DNA of 64,000 nucleotides, taken from Molanna angustata (Eukaryota; Arthropoda; Insecta; Trichoptera; Molannidae). The notes below the pieces were generated by a model. It searched no databases. It was not told the DNA's origin and saw only the letters and a program-made list of their open reading frames with translations. Shown here in pieces: positions 1 to 12,283 of this stretch (positions within the stretch are counted from its first letter, which is position 1; each line of letters opens with the position of its first letter). The position numbers and the translations under genes are program-made. The stretch is from contig OY754990.1 of NCBI GenBank assembly GCA_963576475.1, positions 13,013,061-13,077,060 on the forward strand, given 5' to 3'.

Positions 1-1110
1 TAAGCCCATAGAAAGCTATCTGTCTCTTTTCTCCAAACACAATAATGTAAAATTCTATGTTATCGACCTTAACTTTGGCGTAGTATTTAGTGATGTCTCT
101 GCAACGCAATTGCTAACTTGAGAATACTAAATACTCCAGTGAGGTTAGGAGTTAGTATTATGGTACCTAGGACTGTGAATTCGGGTCTTAATCTGACTAT
201 ATATTTAATACTTATGATGTCTCTACAAGCACTTAAGCATACACTCAAGGCGACTACAAGCATCGGTTAATGAAATTATCATATTCCATCCTTCCAGTTG
301 ATTTCCCAGTTTCCAGCTCCGAATGTTGTGTTTCCATCTTCTTACAACACGCGTCTTTTTAAAACCCGAATTGATATTTTCCTTAGCAGATTGTAAATCC
401 TTCCCAACGCCACGCAGTGCGCTTCTTCGGAAGAGTATAATGGACCCAAATAATACGTAACCATGTTAAAAAAATCCTCGAAAATTGAATATCTTTTGAG
501 TGAATACCTTTCTGTATCCAGTGGTTCGAAACAGCTCCTCCTTTTAATCACATAAATTTTAATATTCTAATGTACAATTTCAAAAGCGGAAATAAACCGT
601 CCGTAAAATATTTGTCACCCAAAATGTCTAGGCGTGTCATTGAATAGCCATCACTGTCCCAGGAATATGTGAAATGTAGCAATAAAATAATATTATTGTC
701 ACAGGACCCAAATTTACACACTTCGAGACGACACGTTACACAGATATGGGTCTATTAACAACAAAACTAAACCCGACGTCGGCTTATGAACACAAGGAGA
801 TTCTGATAGTTAAGTTTCTGGCTATGTACCTATTCAAAGTTGAAAGATACGATTTAACAGCGGAGGCTTATCTCTTCAAAATACAAGCAATAAAATATAA
901 AGGTCCGCATTCTATGGGTGAAAACATGACTATCAGTGTCGAAGGAATATCTATGCAGACAAAGCTCCTCTTTCCTAACATTGATTTATCACGAATGAAA
1001 CTGTTTTTAGCAAGTCACAAAATATATTAAGAATGATGGTTTTACGTCAATAATTTTGTTTATCAGAAAGCGGGGGCCTCAGGAATAGTTCAATATTTTT
1101 TTTTTTTTTA
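1..1110. other. AT-rich region, no recognised gene
   Basis: No family signature was recognised here. Two small open frames exist: 342-551 on the minus strand (69 codons) and 746-1030 on the plus strand (94 codons). Neither has a recognisable domain, signal peptide or repeat. An acceptor-like TTGTCACAG precedes the second frame at about 695-703, which is weak support for an exon. Confidence 0.3.
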
Positions 1111-1111
1111 A

Positions 1112-1286
1112 ACAATAAAATGAATATGTCCTTGTTAAACAAGTACATATACATCTTCCTACGTTCCCTAAAATAAGCAAATAAATGCTTGTGCTATAGG
1201 TGAACGAAATCGGTCGAGGCAGGATTCGAACTCGCGACCACTGGATTACTAGCCCAGCGCGCTAACCGCTCTGCCATCGACCCATC
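1112..1286 (-). mobile_element. SINE family A, tRNA-Thr-like head
   Basis: Read on the minus strand, the head begins GGGTCGATGGCAGAGCGG (A box). It has a loop CTAGTAA, giving an AGT anticodon position, and the B box GAGTTCGAATCC. It continues into a body with CACCTATAGCACAAGCATTT and a tail that includes AACAAGGACATATTCATTT. Related copies lie at 20989-21140 and 42092-42260, with a decayed copy at 36300-36420. The loss of true tRNA pairing and the attached body make it a tRNA-derived SINE and not a tRNA gene. Confidence 0.75.
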
Positions 1287-1924
1287 TAAACCATCTATTT
1301 TATAAACTTATATAAAATATGTTTTATATTGACTGCGATATTCATATCTTTGTACTTGCCAAGTATTGTTGCTGTCGACTGTGGTTATAATATTTGGTAG
1401 GACCGCTCGCTGTCGATTTGTTATTTTGTATTTATGTGTAGGTATTTATGTTTTTATATATATATGTTTTTATATATATATATTTTCTTTACCTTATTTA
1501 TATTATTTGTACTTATATGTCTTCCACTTTTTTTATATTTTTACCCATTGCAGTTAAGACTATTATTTCTCAATTATGTATATGTATGAATAAAATAAAT
1601 ATATAAATAATTATGTGTGTATATTTTATTTAGATGTGAAAAATAAATGCATTTTCTTACATCTAGTATAAATAAAAAAAATATAAAAAAGTTGAAAAAA
1701 AAAACAAATTTTCACAGTATGAATTATATAAAAACAAGAAAATATTTCAATTTACTCAAAAATACAAAGGAAGCACACAATATATGTAATGTATAAAAAT
1801 GTAGTAGTAAGCCAGTTAATAAATAAATAAATAAATAAAAATAAATAAACATATTAAAATAACTTATCCTTTATGTATTCAATACCTAGGCGACGAAAAG
1901 TAGCAAGACCAGATGCTTCCTTCA

Positions 1925-2876
1925 CTCTCTTCTTCTTCTTCGTTTCCTCAATGCTGAGGGTCGTGATCTATGGGGCCGCTAATGGACAGAACTAGTCGCC
2001 TCAAGTCCTCTCTGCCCTCCGCAGCTCGCACCACCGAATAAAGGACGTTCCCAGTCATCTCCTTAATTTGTAAATACACCATCGCGCAGGAGATCTGCCT
2101 CTACTTCTTTTGCCTGGTACACTTCTTGTGATAATACTTTTTTCCAGGTAACCTGGCTCTCTCCTGGCGATGTGACCAAAGAAACTCAATACCCGGCGGC
2201 TGCATATTGTAGATAATCTTTCTTTTATTTTGAGCTGTTTAAGGACCGAGTCATTTATTCTTCTTGCAGTCCACGGACTCCTCAGCATGCGACGCCAAAA
2301 CCACATTGTGTCAATCCTGTCACGATCACGGGACTTCATTGTCCAGGTTTCGGCTGCATATAGGAATATTGGGAAGACGAGAGTTCTGATGATTTTTATT
2401 TTGGCGGAGTTAGAAATATCTCGATCTTTCCAGAGCTTGTTCAGACGTGTTAAAGCATTTTTAGCCATGGCTATTCGTCTTTTTATTTCCTTCTCACACA
2501 CACCCTTAGCACTGATTTGAGAACCTAGGTATACAAAGTCCTTAACAGTTTCCAGACCTTGCAGTCTTCCCGAAAGCTGTAGGAGATTTGCCTTGTCAAT
2601 AATCATGGGTTTGGTTTTGCTTCTATTTATTTCCAACCCATACTTTCGGCTTTCTCTCTCCACCCGTTCGATCAGTTCTGTCATGTTTGTTTCATTTTCT
2701 GTCAGTAGTGTGGTGTCATCTGAAAATCGAAGGTTGCTTATTATTTGACCACCAACTTTGATGCCTTTCTTCCAGTTTTCTAGTGCCAGTCTCATAATTT
2801 GCTCGCCATACAGATTGAAAAGGATGGGGGACAGAACACATCCCTGGCGGACTCCCTTTTGGCGGACTTTTCATCA
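1925..2876 (-). pseudogene. RTE-type LINE fragment, RT and C-terminal region
   Basis: The minus strand encodes the distal half of a reverse transcriptase. In order it carries VRQGCVLSPILFNLYG, then GIKVGGQIISNLRFSDDTT (an altered catalytic box, FSDD where YADD/FADD is usual), then DFVYLGSQIS, EKEIKRRIAMAK and YAAETWTMKSRDRDRID. The end is GHIARREPG...GKRSRGRSPARW. The open frame 2055-2795 stops early. A shift near 2070-2085 restores a C-terminus QIKEMTGNVLYSVV...DHDPQH ending near 1955, followed by a (GAA)n tail at about 1929-1950. The layout GIKV..NNLRYADD...YLGS...EIKRRI is that of RTE/BovB-like elements. The copy is 5'-truncated near 2876 and defective. Confidence 0.85.
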
Positions 2877-3054
2877 CACATTCTCTCAAATAATTAAACA
2901 GTTGAAAAACCTGTGTAATACAGATTATTTGGTGTACCTACCAGGCTAGTCTAAAGTCCCGCCGACTTCTCGTCGGACAGTTGTGAACTTCGAAATAATA
3001 AAGAACATTTTTTTGCAAATATATCAGTTCATTTATTAATATATATATGAAAAT

Positions 3055-3112
3055 AAACAAATTTATTTATTTATTTAAGTACATATACGGCCTCTGGGCC
3101 ATTATAAAATAA
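3055..3112 (-). mobile_element. LINE/SINE 3' end with ATAA tail
   Basis: The minus strand shows a short hairpin (GGCC-CAGA-GGCC) followed by a tail of AAATAAATAAATAAATT. This is the usual 3' end form for non-LTR elements in this window. No coding part is attached. Confidence 0.45.
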
Positions 3113-3794
3113 AAGTTAAAACTAAAACATAAAACTCGTATTAAACAACAATTAAAAAGAAAAACAACACAATAATTAATTAATACACAATATTCATAAC
3201 ATAATATGCGCATCGACCTGACACTAATCTATGCCTGACACTACTACAGGTACCTACAGAGTTGATGTCCCGCTCACACAGCACTACAGACACAGTGCGA
3301 GAAAGAGACACCAACTTCCACAATACCGCCGTAACAATTATTGCAAGTTGCAAAAAAAAAATTATTGTAATAGAAAATTAAATATATATATAATGTTTAA
3401 CCAACATAAACGATAGCGTTATAGCAGCTATTGCGGGTAGGCAAAAGCTACAGTATTAATAGCTCCTAATTACAATTATCACCGTGAAAATTTTCCACTA
3501 CCGACGTAGGTTTTCCATTACATTGTAACATACAACATAACCAAATTATTAATACTATTTTAATGTGTACAATTTTATTGTAACGAACGGATTATTTTAC
3601 AATCGACTTGCACGCTAACCGTTTTGTCGCGTGCTAGGTTATTTCATTTCGATAAACAACACCCTTGTTTTAAAATACATAATATACCTATCATATAATT
3701 AGTTGTAATAAAACATAACAAGTGCGTTGATCTCGAAACAAGTTGTGAAGGGGACATAATAAATTATTATTTAGTTTGGTTATGTAATTTCATA

Positions 3795-3928
3795 TTTTAT
3801 AATATTGCTTCTCTGGGCTGGAAACACTGGTTAGTTGGAAGAAATTGCCATATGGCAATAAACTCGCCACTTGCGCAGGGTGCAAGGAAGTGTTTATTAT
3901 TTATTTATTTATTTATTTATTTATTATA
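3795..3928 (+). mobile_element. SINE family C, tail-only copy
   Basis: Shares AATATTGCTTCT, CTGGGCTGGAAACACTGG, GAAATTGCCATATGGCAATA and CGCCACTTGCGCAGGGTG with the fuller copy at 4212-4580. It ends in (TTTA)n. The TTGCCATATGGCAA segment is a small hairpin also present in LINE 3' ends in this window. Confidence 0.7.
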
Positions 3929-3931
3929 ATA

Positions 3932-4140
3932 CTAGCGGACCCGACAGACGTAGTCCTGCCCGCTGTTTCAGCAAATATAGAAATAAACACACACCACCAC
4001 GGCATATGCCACAACGTGGGGTAACCAGCGACATGTGTGAGGGTGTGCATTATATTATAAAAAAAGAAGCACGACACTTGCTTGTGGACCCACACATCAG
4101 TCTCGCCTCACCTAAAAATGCAACATTCCGAATGTGTGGT
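3932..4140 (-). mobile_element. Helitron-like 3' terminus (decayed)
   Basis: On the minus strand the sequence ends GTCTGTCGGGTCCGCTAG followed by T. This matches the CTAG-T terminus and GC-rich subterminal region of insect Helitrons. The 5' end was not found. Next to it, at 4160-4200, is a tail fragment of SINE family A (AACAAGGACATATTCATTT). Confidence 0.5.
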
Positions 4141-4211
4141 GAACTATGTATGTACCTACTTATTTATATGTACTTTTTTAACAAGGACATATTCATTTAA
4201 AAAAAAATAAT

Positions 4212-4580
4212 GCTACCGACCGCCGCGGCATAGTTGGTAAGCCGTTCGGTTTCTGCGCGGGCGTCCTTTGTTCGATTCCCAGCAGAGGAGAAATTTATTT
4301 AAATTTATTTCTCACGCAAATATTGCTTCTTTGCCCCCCCCTAGACAACGTGCCAGCTCAAGAAAAGATAACTCAATGAATGGAAGTGACAGTTTCCAGT
4401 CACGTAACAACTGTGACTTCCATACATTGAGTTATCTTTTCTTGAGCTAAATGACACTTTTTCTAGGGGGCTGGGCTGGAAGCACTGGTTAGTCGGAAGG
4501 AATTGTCATACGGCAATAAACTCGCCACTTGCGCAGGGTGCAAGGAAGTGTTCATTATTATTATGATTATTATGAATGCT
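4212..4580 (+). mobile_element. SINE family C, tRNA head plus LINE-like tail
   Basis: The head at 4216-4290 has an A-box-like GGCATAGTTGGTAAGCCG and a B-box-like TTGTTCGATTCCC. The body runs to AATATTGCTTCT, is interrupted by a fold-back MITE (4336-4470), and resumes with CTGGGCTGGAAGCACTGG. The tail contains GGAAGGAATTGTCATACGGC and a TTATTATTATG end. The 3' segment matches LINE 3' ends at 4677-4740, 10742-10790, 43315-43360 and 54920-54965. It therefore has the SINE-LINE partner structure described for lepidopteran Metulj-type SINEs; the family name is an inference. Confidence 0.75.
4336..4470. mobile_element. fold-back MITE, CCCCTAGA termini
   Basis: An almost complete hairpin. Arms begin CCCCCTAGACAACGTGCC and end TCTAGGGGG, with internal arms AGCTCAAGAAAAGATAACTC and its reverse complement around a short loop near 4398. 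It sits inside SINE family C. The related copy at 3806-3830 reads straight from ATTGCTTCT into CTGGGCTGG, which approximates the empty site. A second member is at 62273-62432. Confidence 0.8.
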
Positions 4581-4651
4581 ACGCATTTCCGGCTGAGCAT
4601 TACTAAAATTTGAATTATATTCGGTTAGATGTAACAATAATATTTCACTAA

Positions 4652-4800
4652 TTTAACATGTTTTTATTTATTAACTTCATGTACAATAATGTGTACAATG
4701 GCGGGTTTATTGCCATGAGGCAATTTCTTCCAACCAACCAAAGCAACGTGAGGCCATAAATAGTAAAGTGGTAGGTACATTATATTTATAACAAAAAAAC
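4652..4800 (-). mobile_element. LINE 3' end, SINE-C partner family
   Basis: The minus strand shows GGTTGGTTGGAAGAAATTGC, then CTCATGGCAATAAACCCGCC, CATTGTACA, and an AATAAA-rich tail at 4665-4680. It matches 10680-10790 and 54870-54965 on the same strand. Those two copies carry RT C-terminal coding sequence upstream, so this is a truncated LINE. Confidence 0.7.
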
Positions 4801-4838
4801 ATAAAGAAAGGTAAACACGTAACATTATTTTCGGTGCA

Positions 4839-5290
4839 GAAAAACGATGTCACATAACTCCACTACTAAACGAATTACACTGGTTGAAGTGTCCAGAGCG
4901 AATTGATTACAAAATTTGTTTGACAGTATATAATGTTTTGAACAACCTGGCACCAAAATATATACAAGAGCTGTGTCAGAGAAGAGATCTCTCTGGGAGG
5001 CATCTCACACTCAGGTCGTCTGGATCACAGAGTAACGATTCCTTAAAGGAGTTGGACAGAGTCAACAAAGTGGCTTACTATGACCGATGCTTTAGTGTGA
5101 GTGGTCCTATTAAGTGGAATTCACTGCCTCTAGATGTCCGCAGTGCTCAAAGCAAGAGCACTTTCACTAAAGGATTAAAAACAGCTTTGTTTCAGAGAGC
5201 AACACAACATTAGACTATCAGCGCCCTTGGTATGATCTTAAATCATTAAACGGCGCTATACAAATGACTTATTATTATTATTATTATTAA
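4839..5290 (+). pseudogene. L2/CR1-type LINE, RT C-terminus and 3' UTR
   Basis: The open frame runs to a stop at 5211-5213. It reads RCHITPLLNELHWL, ERIDYKICLTVYNVLNNLAP, LRSSGSQSN, KVAYYDRCFSVSGPIKWNSL and a final FTKGLKTALFQ. This is the conserved C-terminal tail of L2/CR1/Rex1-type reverse transcriptases. The 3' UTR has the hairpin AGCGCCC...GGCGCT followed by ATACAAATGACT and (TTA)n, the typical L2-like terminus. The copy is 5'-truncated. Relatives are at 7085-7170 and 42895-43275 (plus), and 18945-19012 (minus). Confidence 0.85.
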
Positions 5291-5429
5291 ATGAAAATTT
5301 ACAGTAGCAACAAAGAAATGAGGTAGATATAGGTACGTTGTGGGATGTGAGAGAGAATAGGGAAGGAGTGACGAGATTTATTAGAAAGGTAAGAGGCAGT
5401 TTTAGTCATTTTTGAAAAGACTAAATAAA

Positions 5430-6600
5430 ACTTTTTTAAAAGTTGAATCGATAGAGTCGACCTTATATCATCACATAAGAGGACATATTACCCCCTATTC
5501 AGTAACTATCGAAACTAAAATAGGAACGTTCTAAAATTGCAGATTTTAGATTTACGGTCTTATCTCAGCGTTACAAAATATATAATTGGATTAAATGGAA
5601 TAGGAACGTACCTATTTTGATCGGAACGTTCTTAAAAAGTTACTGAATCAGACGTATTATGAATAATTATGAAAAGTATGATATTTTCATCATTTTAATA
5701 ATTATACAAAATACGTATAATTCAGTCACTTTTTAAGAACGTTCCGGCCAATATAGGTACGTTCCTATTGCATTTAGTACAATTTGATATTTAATAACGC
5801 TGAAATAAGACCGTAAATCTAAAATCTACAATTTTAGAACGTTCCTATTTTAGTTACAATAGATACTGAATAGGGGGTAGTATAACGTTAAATCTAGTGA
5901 CAGAAAACATGATATAATAAAACCGCCTAATGCATTATGAAGTAACGCGATTGTAAGGGTAGCTGTCGCGTGCGTTAAAAATGGTTTATATGTGATTTAA
6001 AATATCGAAAACCCCAGATTTGTTGGTTTTTTGCATTTTAACTAACTTGCTTTTTTGCAAGTTAGTTACAAACCTGACTTGAAAAAACTTTATCGGCTAT
6101 TCACTTCGATTTTATGCATTCTTTAAGATAAAAGTGGACTGTATTTTTTTGTGGTGCGGGTGATAAGTTGCAACCACTGCAAGGCAAAGGAAGGATATAT
6201 TATATGGAACACTTACTTGATCCTTAGTCTATTCCCTTGGTAGGATGATCACACTTTATTAACACGCGCGCGGCGAGAGCAATTTTATGGCGAGTTTGGA
6301 GGAACGGTAAAAAAGGTGGAAGAGATGCGGGATAGTCTTAATATGACGCGGCCTGAAAGGTTACTGAAAGGTTTTTTTATGTAGAGAGTTATGGAGTAAT
6401 TAAAAAAAATGCTGTAAAATAGGATATTTTAAATAATTATTTTAGGAGAATTTATGCTGAATTTTTAAATTGTGTGACGAACATTCACTAAATAAGTGTT
6501 GAAAATATGTATGGTATTTTTTCTAGAAACACACTGTTTAACATTTTGAATTTATTTCAACAGCAAAATTTGAATGTGAAGATATCTTCAATTTCAATAT
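5430..6600 (+). repeat. dispersed repeat, copy A
   Basis: Unclassified sequence matching 46080-46930 in the same order: TAACGTTARATCTA, GAAAACATGATATA, TTAAAACCGCC, TTATGGAGTAATTTA, GGATATTTTAAATA, ATTCACTAAA and GTTGAAAATAT. No coding sequence is recognised. Copy A carries an MITE (5491-5877) that copy B lacks, and copy B carries a LINE fragment that copy A lacks. Confidence 0.7.
5491..5877. mobile_element. Tc1/mariner-like fold-back MITE
   Basis: The arms are about 185 bp long and nearly complementary. They start CCCCCTATTCAGTA and end TACTGAATAGGGGG-like, and both contain ATAGGAACGTTCTAAAATTG and TAGATTTACGGTCTTAT. The element is flanked by TA at 5489-5490 and 5878-5879. The paralogous site near 46096 (AGAGGGCATGTAACGTTAG) is uninterrupted, which supports the boundaries. 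Confidence 0.85.
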
Positions 6601-7080
6601 TTTTTTTACCTACTTGTTATATATTCGAGTTGTCTGTGTTAATTTGAAAGGAAGGAAGGGGGAGATTTTTATGTCGGGAATATAAAAGGGACATTAAAAA
6701 AACTGTAATCCCGGGGGAGTGAGGGAGGGAGGGGACTCGGGTTTGGGACTGAAGGGAGGGGGGAGTGTTATTAAGAATGGCATAATATTAATATACATGT
6801 ACACTTAACCCTCAAGTGGTCCCGTTCTATTATATTAAATCGTACAAAGCATTTGGGACAGTAGTTATAAAGATAATTTTTATCCCGAAATAAAAACCGA
6901 GAGTGAGTTACTAAATACGACCGGTCTCCGAACATTCGCTTCGTAATCGGTCGTATCAAATAACTTTATATTACTATATTTTTTAATTATTTATATATTA
7001 ATAAAATATAATTACAATATTTGTTATTGTGCCTAATCCCTTAAGGGGTTATCCCTTGGCAGTGATCTTAATAATTAATA
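6600..7080. other. no recognised feature
   Basis: Low-complexity AT-rich DNA with a G-rich strand stretch near 6650-6770 (several GGGAGG and GGGGG runs). No open frame with family similarity was seen. Confidence 0.3.
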
Positions 7081-7084
7081 ATAA

Positions 7085-7172
7085 TAAGCAGAGCCAACAA
7101 ATAAGCTACAGCGCCCTTGGAGTGATCTTGTATCACTAAACGGCGCTTTATAAATTTTAATTATTATTATTA
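7085..7172 (+). mobile_element. L2-type LINE 3' end
   Basis: Shows CAGCGCCCTTGGAGTGATC, TGTATCACTAAACGGCGCTT, then TATAAATTTTAATTATTATT. The GCGCC/GGCGC stem and the ATC/GAT pairs match the 3' UTR at 5219-5270. Only the last ~85 bp are present. Confidence 0.75.
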
Positions 7173-7394
7173 TTAATAATAAAACAATAATACACAAAAT
7201 TTTCCGCCCTACATAGTCCGGAACAACCCATGCCCACCACTTCCTTCCAACTATCGAGGATTTTTGTATAATATATATCCTTTGGTTTTCTTTTTGAATT
7301 CCTCGATGGAACCGCACTGGTTCGTTGTTTAAACAAGTGAATTGTATGTAGTAAATAGATAATGGACAATCAGCTGTCATATTTTGTTTATAAA

Positions 7395-8065
7395 TTAATG
7401 GTGCGACTGCTGCCAACGTACCTATTTTTTAAGGCTACGACTATTTACACGACTCAACCATAGACGAAAACCAAAAATAACCAAAGAAAACGCAGATAAA
7501 TCAAGTTATAAAAATATTTACCTTTGTTTATACTTTGTTATAATTGTAGATCTCGATGAATAAATGATTTATAAAATTAAGTAAATGTAATAAGATGCCA
7601 ATATTATTTATTTTTTCTTCAAGTTGGTTTCCATGAGGCATTTTGATGACCATTGAAAAAATGACAAAGGTAAATATTTTTGTATTTTGATTTATCTGCG
7701 CTTTCTATGGTTATAAATGACCTAAAAACATAGACGACGTCAGAAAATTTGTCGTGTAAATAGACACTTTTTGGCGGGAAAACGCTTTTCCCGCCAATTT
7801 CGGTCGTAAAATAGTGGCACCGATTTTTTAATTTGATATACCATAAGTATTTCTTATCAAAACGTTTTGATAAGAAATCATCTTATCAAACTTATCAATA
7901 ATTTAGATGGTTTGGGTATTAATAAAGAAAAATATAGGTACCTTAAATTTTTGATAATGTTCTGTATAAACTCTTGTAGAAAAATAATGCTGTACCACGA
8001 TTTTCAACGTTTTTCTAATATTTTTAATAAAATAAAAAAAAACGTTCTGAGAGGGTCTGTCTGAT
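7395..8065. mobile_element. decayed TIR element, GACTGCTGCCAACGTACC family
   Basis: The left end TTAATGGTGCGACTGCTGCC resembles the left terminus of the TTAA-flanked element at 34243-35853. The inner part 7840-8050 (GTTTGGGTATTAATAAAG, CTCTTGTAGAAAAATAATG) matches both halves of that element. It contains a perfect 30 bp palindrome at 7849-7878 centred on AACGTT, and a nested fold-back MITE (7441-7763). The right terminus is not clear. Confidence 0.55.
7441..7763. mobile_element. nested fold-back MITE, CTATTTACACGAC termini
   Basis: Ends CTATTTACACGAC and GTCGTGTAAATAG are perfect inverted repeats. Complementarity continues inward through CATAGA, CGCAGATAAATCAA and TATTTACCTTTGT. No convincing target-site duplication is seen. 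Confidence 0.7.
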
Positions 8066-8616
8066 AATGAATTGGTCCAACCGTTTAAGGGTTAATATGA
8101 GACATAACGAGTACAGTTAATTAAAGGACGAAACATCAACCCCTTGGACAGTATTTTTAAATCCAATTACGACACGGACTACGGACACGTCAAAATTAGA
8201 CAATATCTACATAATACGTGCAGATACATCTGCGCAAGAGGCAAAAAGTACCTATTAAATTTAATGCATAAATCAAATACAGTTGTTATATACTATTTTT
8301 TTTATAATAATACATACATACATATTACAATGTATGGCCTACCCTTCGATCTGCTGAACGTACTACACTAGCTATCCCCATTCACAATACAGAAGTTTTC
8401 AGCTCTTCTTTTCAAGTACAATCAGTAAAAAAAATATTTGTGAAATAGTTCCTGAATTCCTTCTATATCCTTCCGTAACCTCCTTTTCCTCATTGCTATG
8501 TGAGGTGTTATTTATGTAAGTAAGTCCAGAATATAATTCAAAGCGACTTTATTTCACATACAAAAATATATTAACAATTTATATAAGAATAAATATCAAA
8601 AATAATTCAGTTCTCG

Positions 8617-9610
<994 letters not shown>

Positions 9611-9811
9611 TTTGTCGTTATGATTGACATAAAATAATACAAGTTTGCAAAAAATAAAAAAATAAAATATGATCATAGGTTGGTATGTAGGTAAGAGCAA
9701 CATTTCAAGTTAACAATGATTTAAAACATAATATTGAACTAAAAGGAAAAAAGAAAAAAGAGAATAAATACCGTCAAGGTTTCCTATAATAAGTGGTTAT
9801 TGATCTTCTTT

Positions 9812-10680
<869 letters not shown>

Positions 10681-10682
10681 AA

Positions 10683-11050
10683 ATAATGATTTATTTATTT
10701 ATACATCTTCTTGTACACAATATAACAAATATAATTGTACACTGGCGGGCTTATTGCCATTAGGCAATTTCTTCTAACCAACCAGATTACAAAGTATTAC
10801 AACAGCAAATAAATAAGATTAAAAGAAATCAAAGAAAATACGTATAACACTTCAATACTATTAAAACAAAAAAAAATAATAATTCGTAGCAAGAAAAAAG
10901 GATATGGTAAGGACAGGAGAGGAAATCGGATCAGATGTTCAAGGATAAATAATCCTTCTTTAATTTTTTCTTGAAAATACTAAGTGAGTTAGACGACGCA
11001 ATATCCGGACTAAGGCTATTTATACAAATATAAGAAGATATTTTTTATAT
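10683..11050 (-). pseudogene. LINE RT C-terminus and 3' UTR
   Basis: The minus strand reads NSLSPDIASSNSLSIFKKKL then KKDYLSLNI and a stop (10931-10933). This is the usual NSLP..I..S.S...FK..L ending of CR1/L2-type reverse transcriptases. The 3' UTR contains GAAATTGCCTAATGGCAATA and GCCCGCCAGTGTAC, with a tail of AAATAAATAAAT at 10685-10700. It belongs to the SINE-C partner family. Confidence 0.8.
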
Positions 11051-11054
11051 AGCC

Positions 11055-11101
11055 AATTGAAGTATTCTAAAATATATTACATATTTTAGAATACTTCAAT
11101 T
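11055..11101. repeat. perfect 21 bp inverted repeat
   Basis: Arms 11055-11075 and 11081-11101 are perfectly complementary (AATTGAAGTATTCTAAAATA...) around a 5 nt loop ATTAC. It lies between the minus-strand LINE and the start of the CR1-type LINE. Confidence 0.9.
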
Positions 11102-11172
11102 TATTAAAATTGCGCATAAATTTAAGAATAAACCAGATAAAATACTAGACATTAATGCACTAAAAATAAAAA

Positions 11173-12283
11173 ATGGACATGCTCGATGAAATTGAAGATA
11201 ACACTAATACAATATATATAAACAACCCAAATGAATGCTTACATCTAATTAATAATATCAACATCCTTCAACAGAATATACATAAGAAGTATCAATAAAA
11301 ATTTTGATGAACTGGTTATACTCCTTCAAAGTCTACCAATTAAAATCGATATAATAATACTGACAGAATGTCGATTAACTAATAGTTTCAGTCCTAAATT
11401 TCTTGATGGTTATACATGCCATTCTACATCGTTGCATTATAAACAAAACGATGGCGTTATAGTATATATAAGCAATGAATTAGAAGCACAAATAACAGAA
11501 CTAAAAATTAATGACACAAACTGTCTACAAATTTCTTTTGGTAAAGAAAACACCCTTCTAGCAATATACAGATCACCAGCAACCCGTAATATAAATACAT
11601 TTCTTTCAGAAATAGAAAGAGAAATTAATAACCTAAAAATGGTAAAGAATTTAATTATTATGGGTGATTTGAACATAGACATATTGCGAAATGGACATCC
11701 GCAAAAATATGAATATATACAAACCTTAGCTCACCTCGGACTAATCAACGACATAAATATCCCTACGAGAATTACTCATAACTCACAAACATGTATTGAT
11801 CATGTTTTTAAAAAAACGAAAAATTCTACACAATCTTTAGTGTATAAATCAACAATAACAGATCATTACACAACAATTTTGTCAATTAAAGAAAACAGTC
11901 CTCTAAAAAAAGATATGAAAAAAGAATATATTAAATATGACATAAATTATGAAGACCTAAAAAATGAATTAAAATTAGAACATTGGGTACAATTAAAAAA
12001 CATAGACGATACCAATGACTCATGGGAATATTTCACTAAATATTTACAGAATAAAATACAAAAATTTACTTCTAAAAAAACAATACGACCACCCCATAAA
12101 AATAAAAGACTCAAACCATGGATAACACAGAGCATATTAAATAGTATAAGGAAAAGAGACAAACTGCATGAAAAAATTAAAAAAAATCCAATCGATATAT
12201 ATACCATTGATTTTTATAAAAGATACAGAAACATTTGTACTAATATTATACACAAAGGAAGCATACTACATAAACAAAATTAA
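11173..12283 (+). pseudogene. CR1/L2-type LINE ORF2, AP endonuclease part
   Basis: The first segment from ATG 11173 reads ...NNINILQQNI. It shifts frame near 11280 into RSINKNFDELVILLQSLPIK, and the open frame then runs to 12283. Endonuclease motifs seen: LQQNI/RSINKNFDEL (start of the APE fold), ILTECRLT (catalytic E), IYRSP, MGDLNID (GDxN motif), CIDHVF and TDHYTTIL (terminal TDH where SDH is usual). A second frameshift near 12255 (NIIHKG / TKEAYYINKINE) joins it to the RT frame. It belongs to the same element as 12168-13988. The AAA-rich codon use matches the local AT richness. Two shifts make it a recent but inactive copy, unless they are assembly errors. Confidence 0.9.

Noticed and set aside
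1203..1286. Functional tRNA-Thr gene
   Set aside because: Body sequence continues as SINE family A, and three other mutated copies exist.
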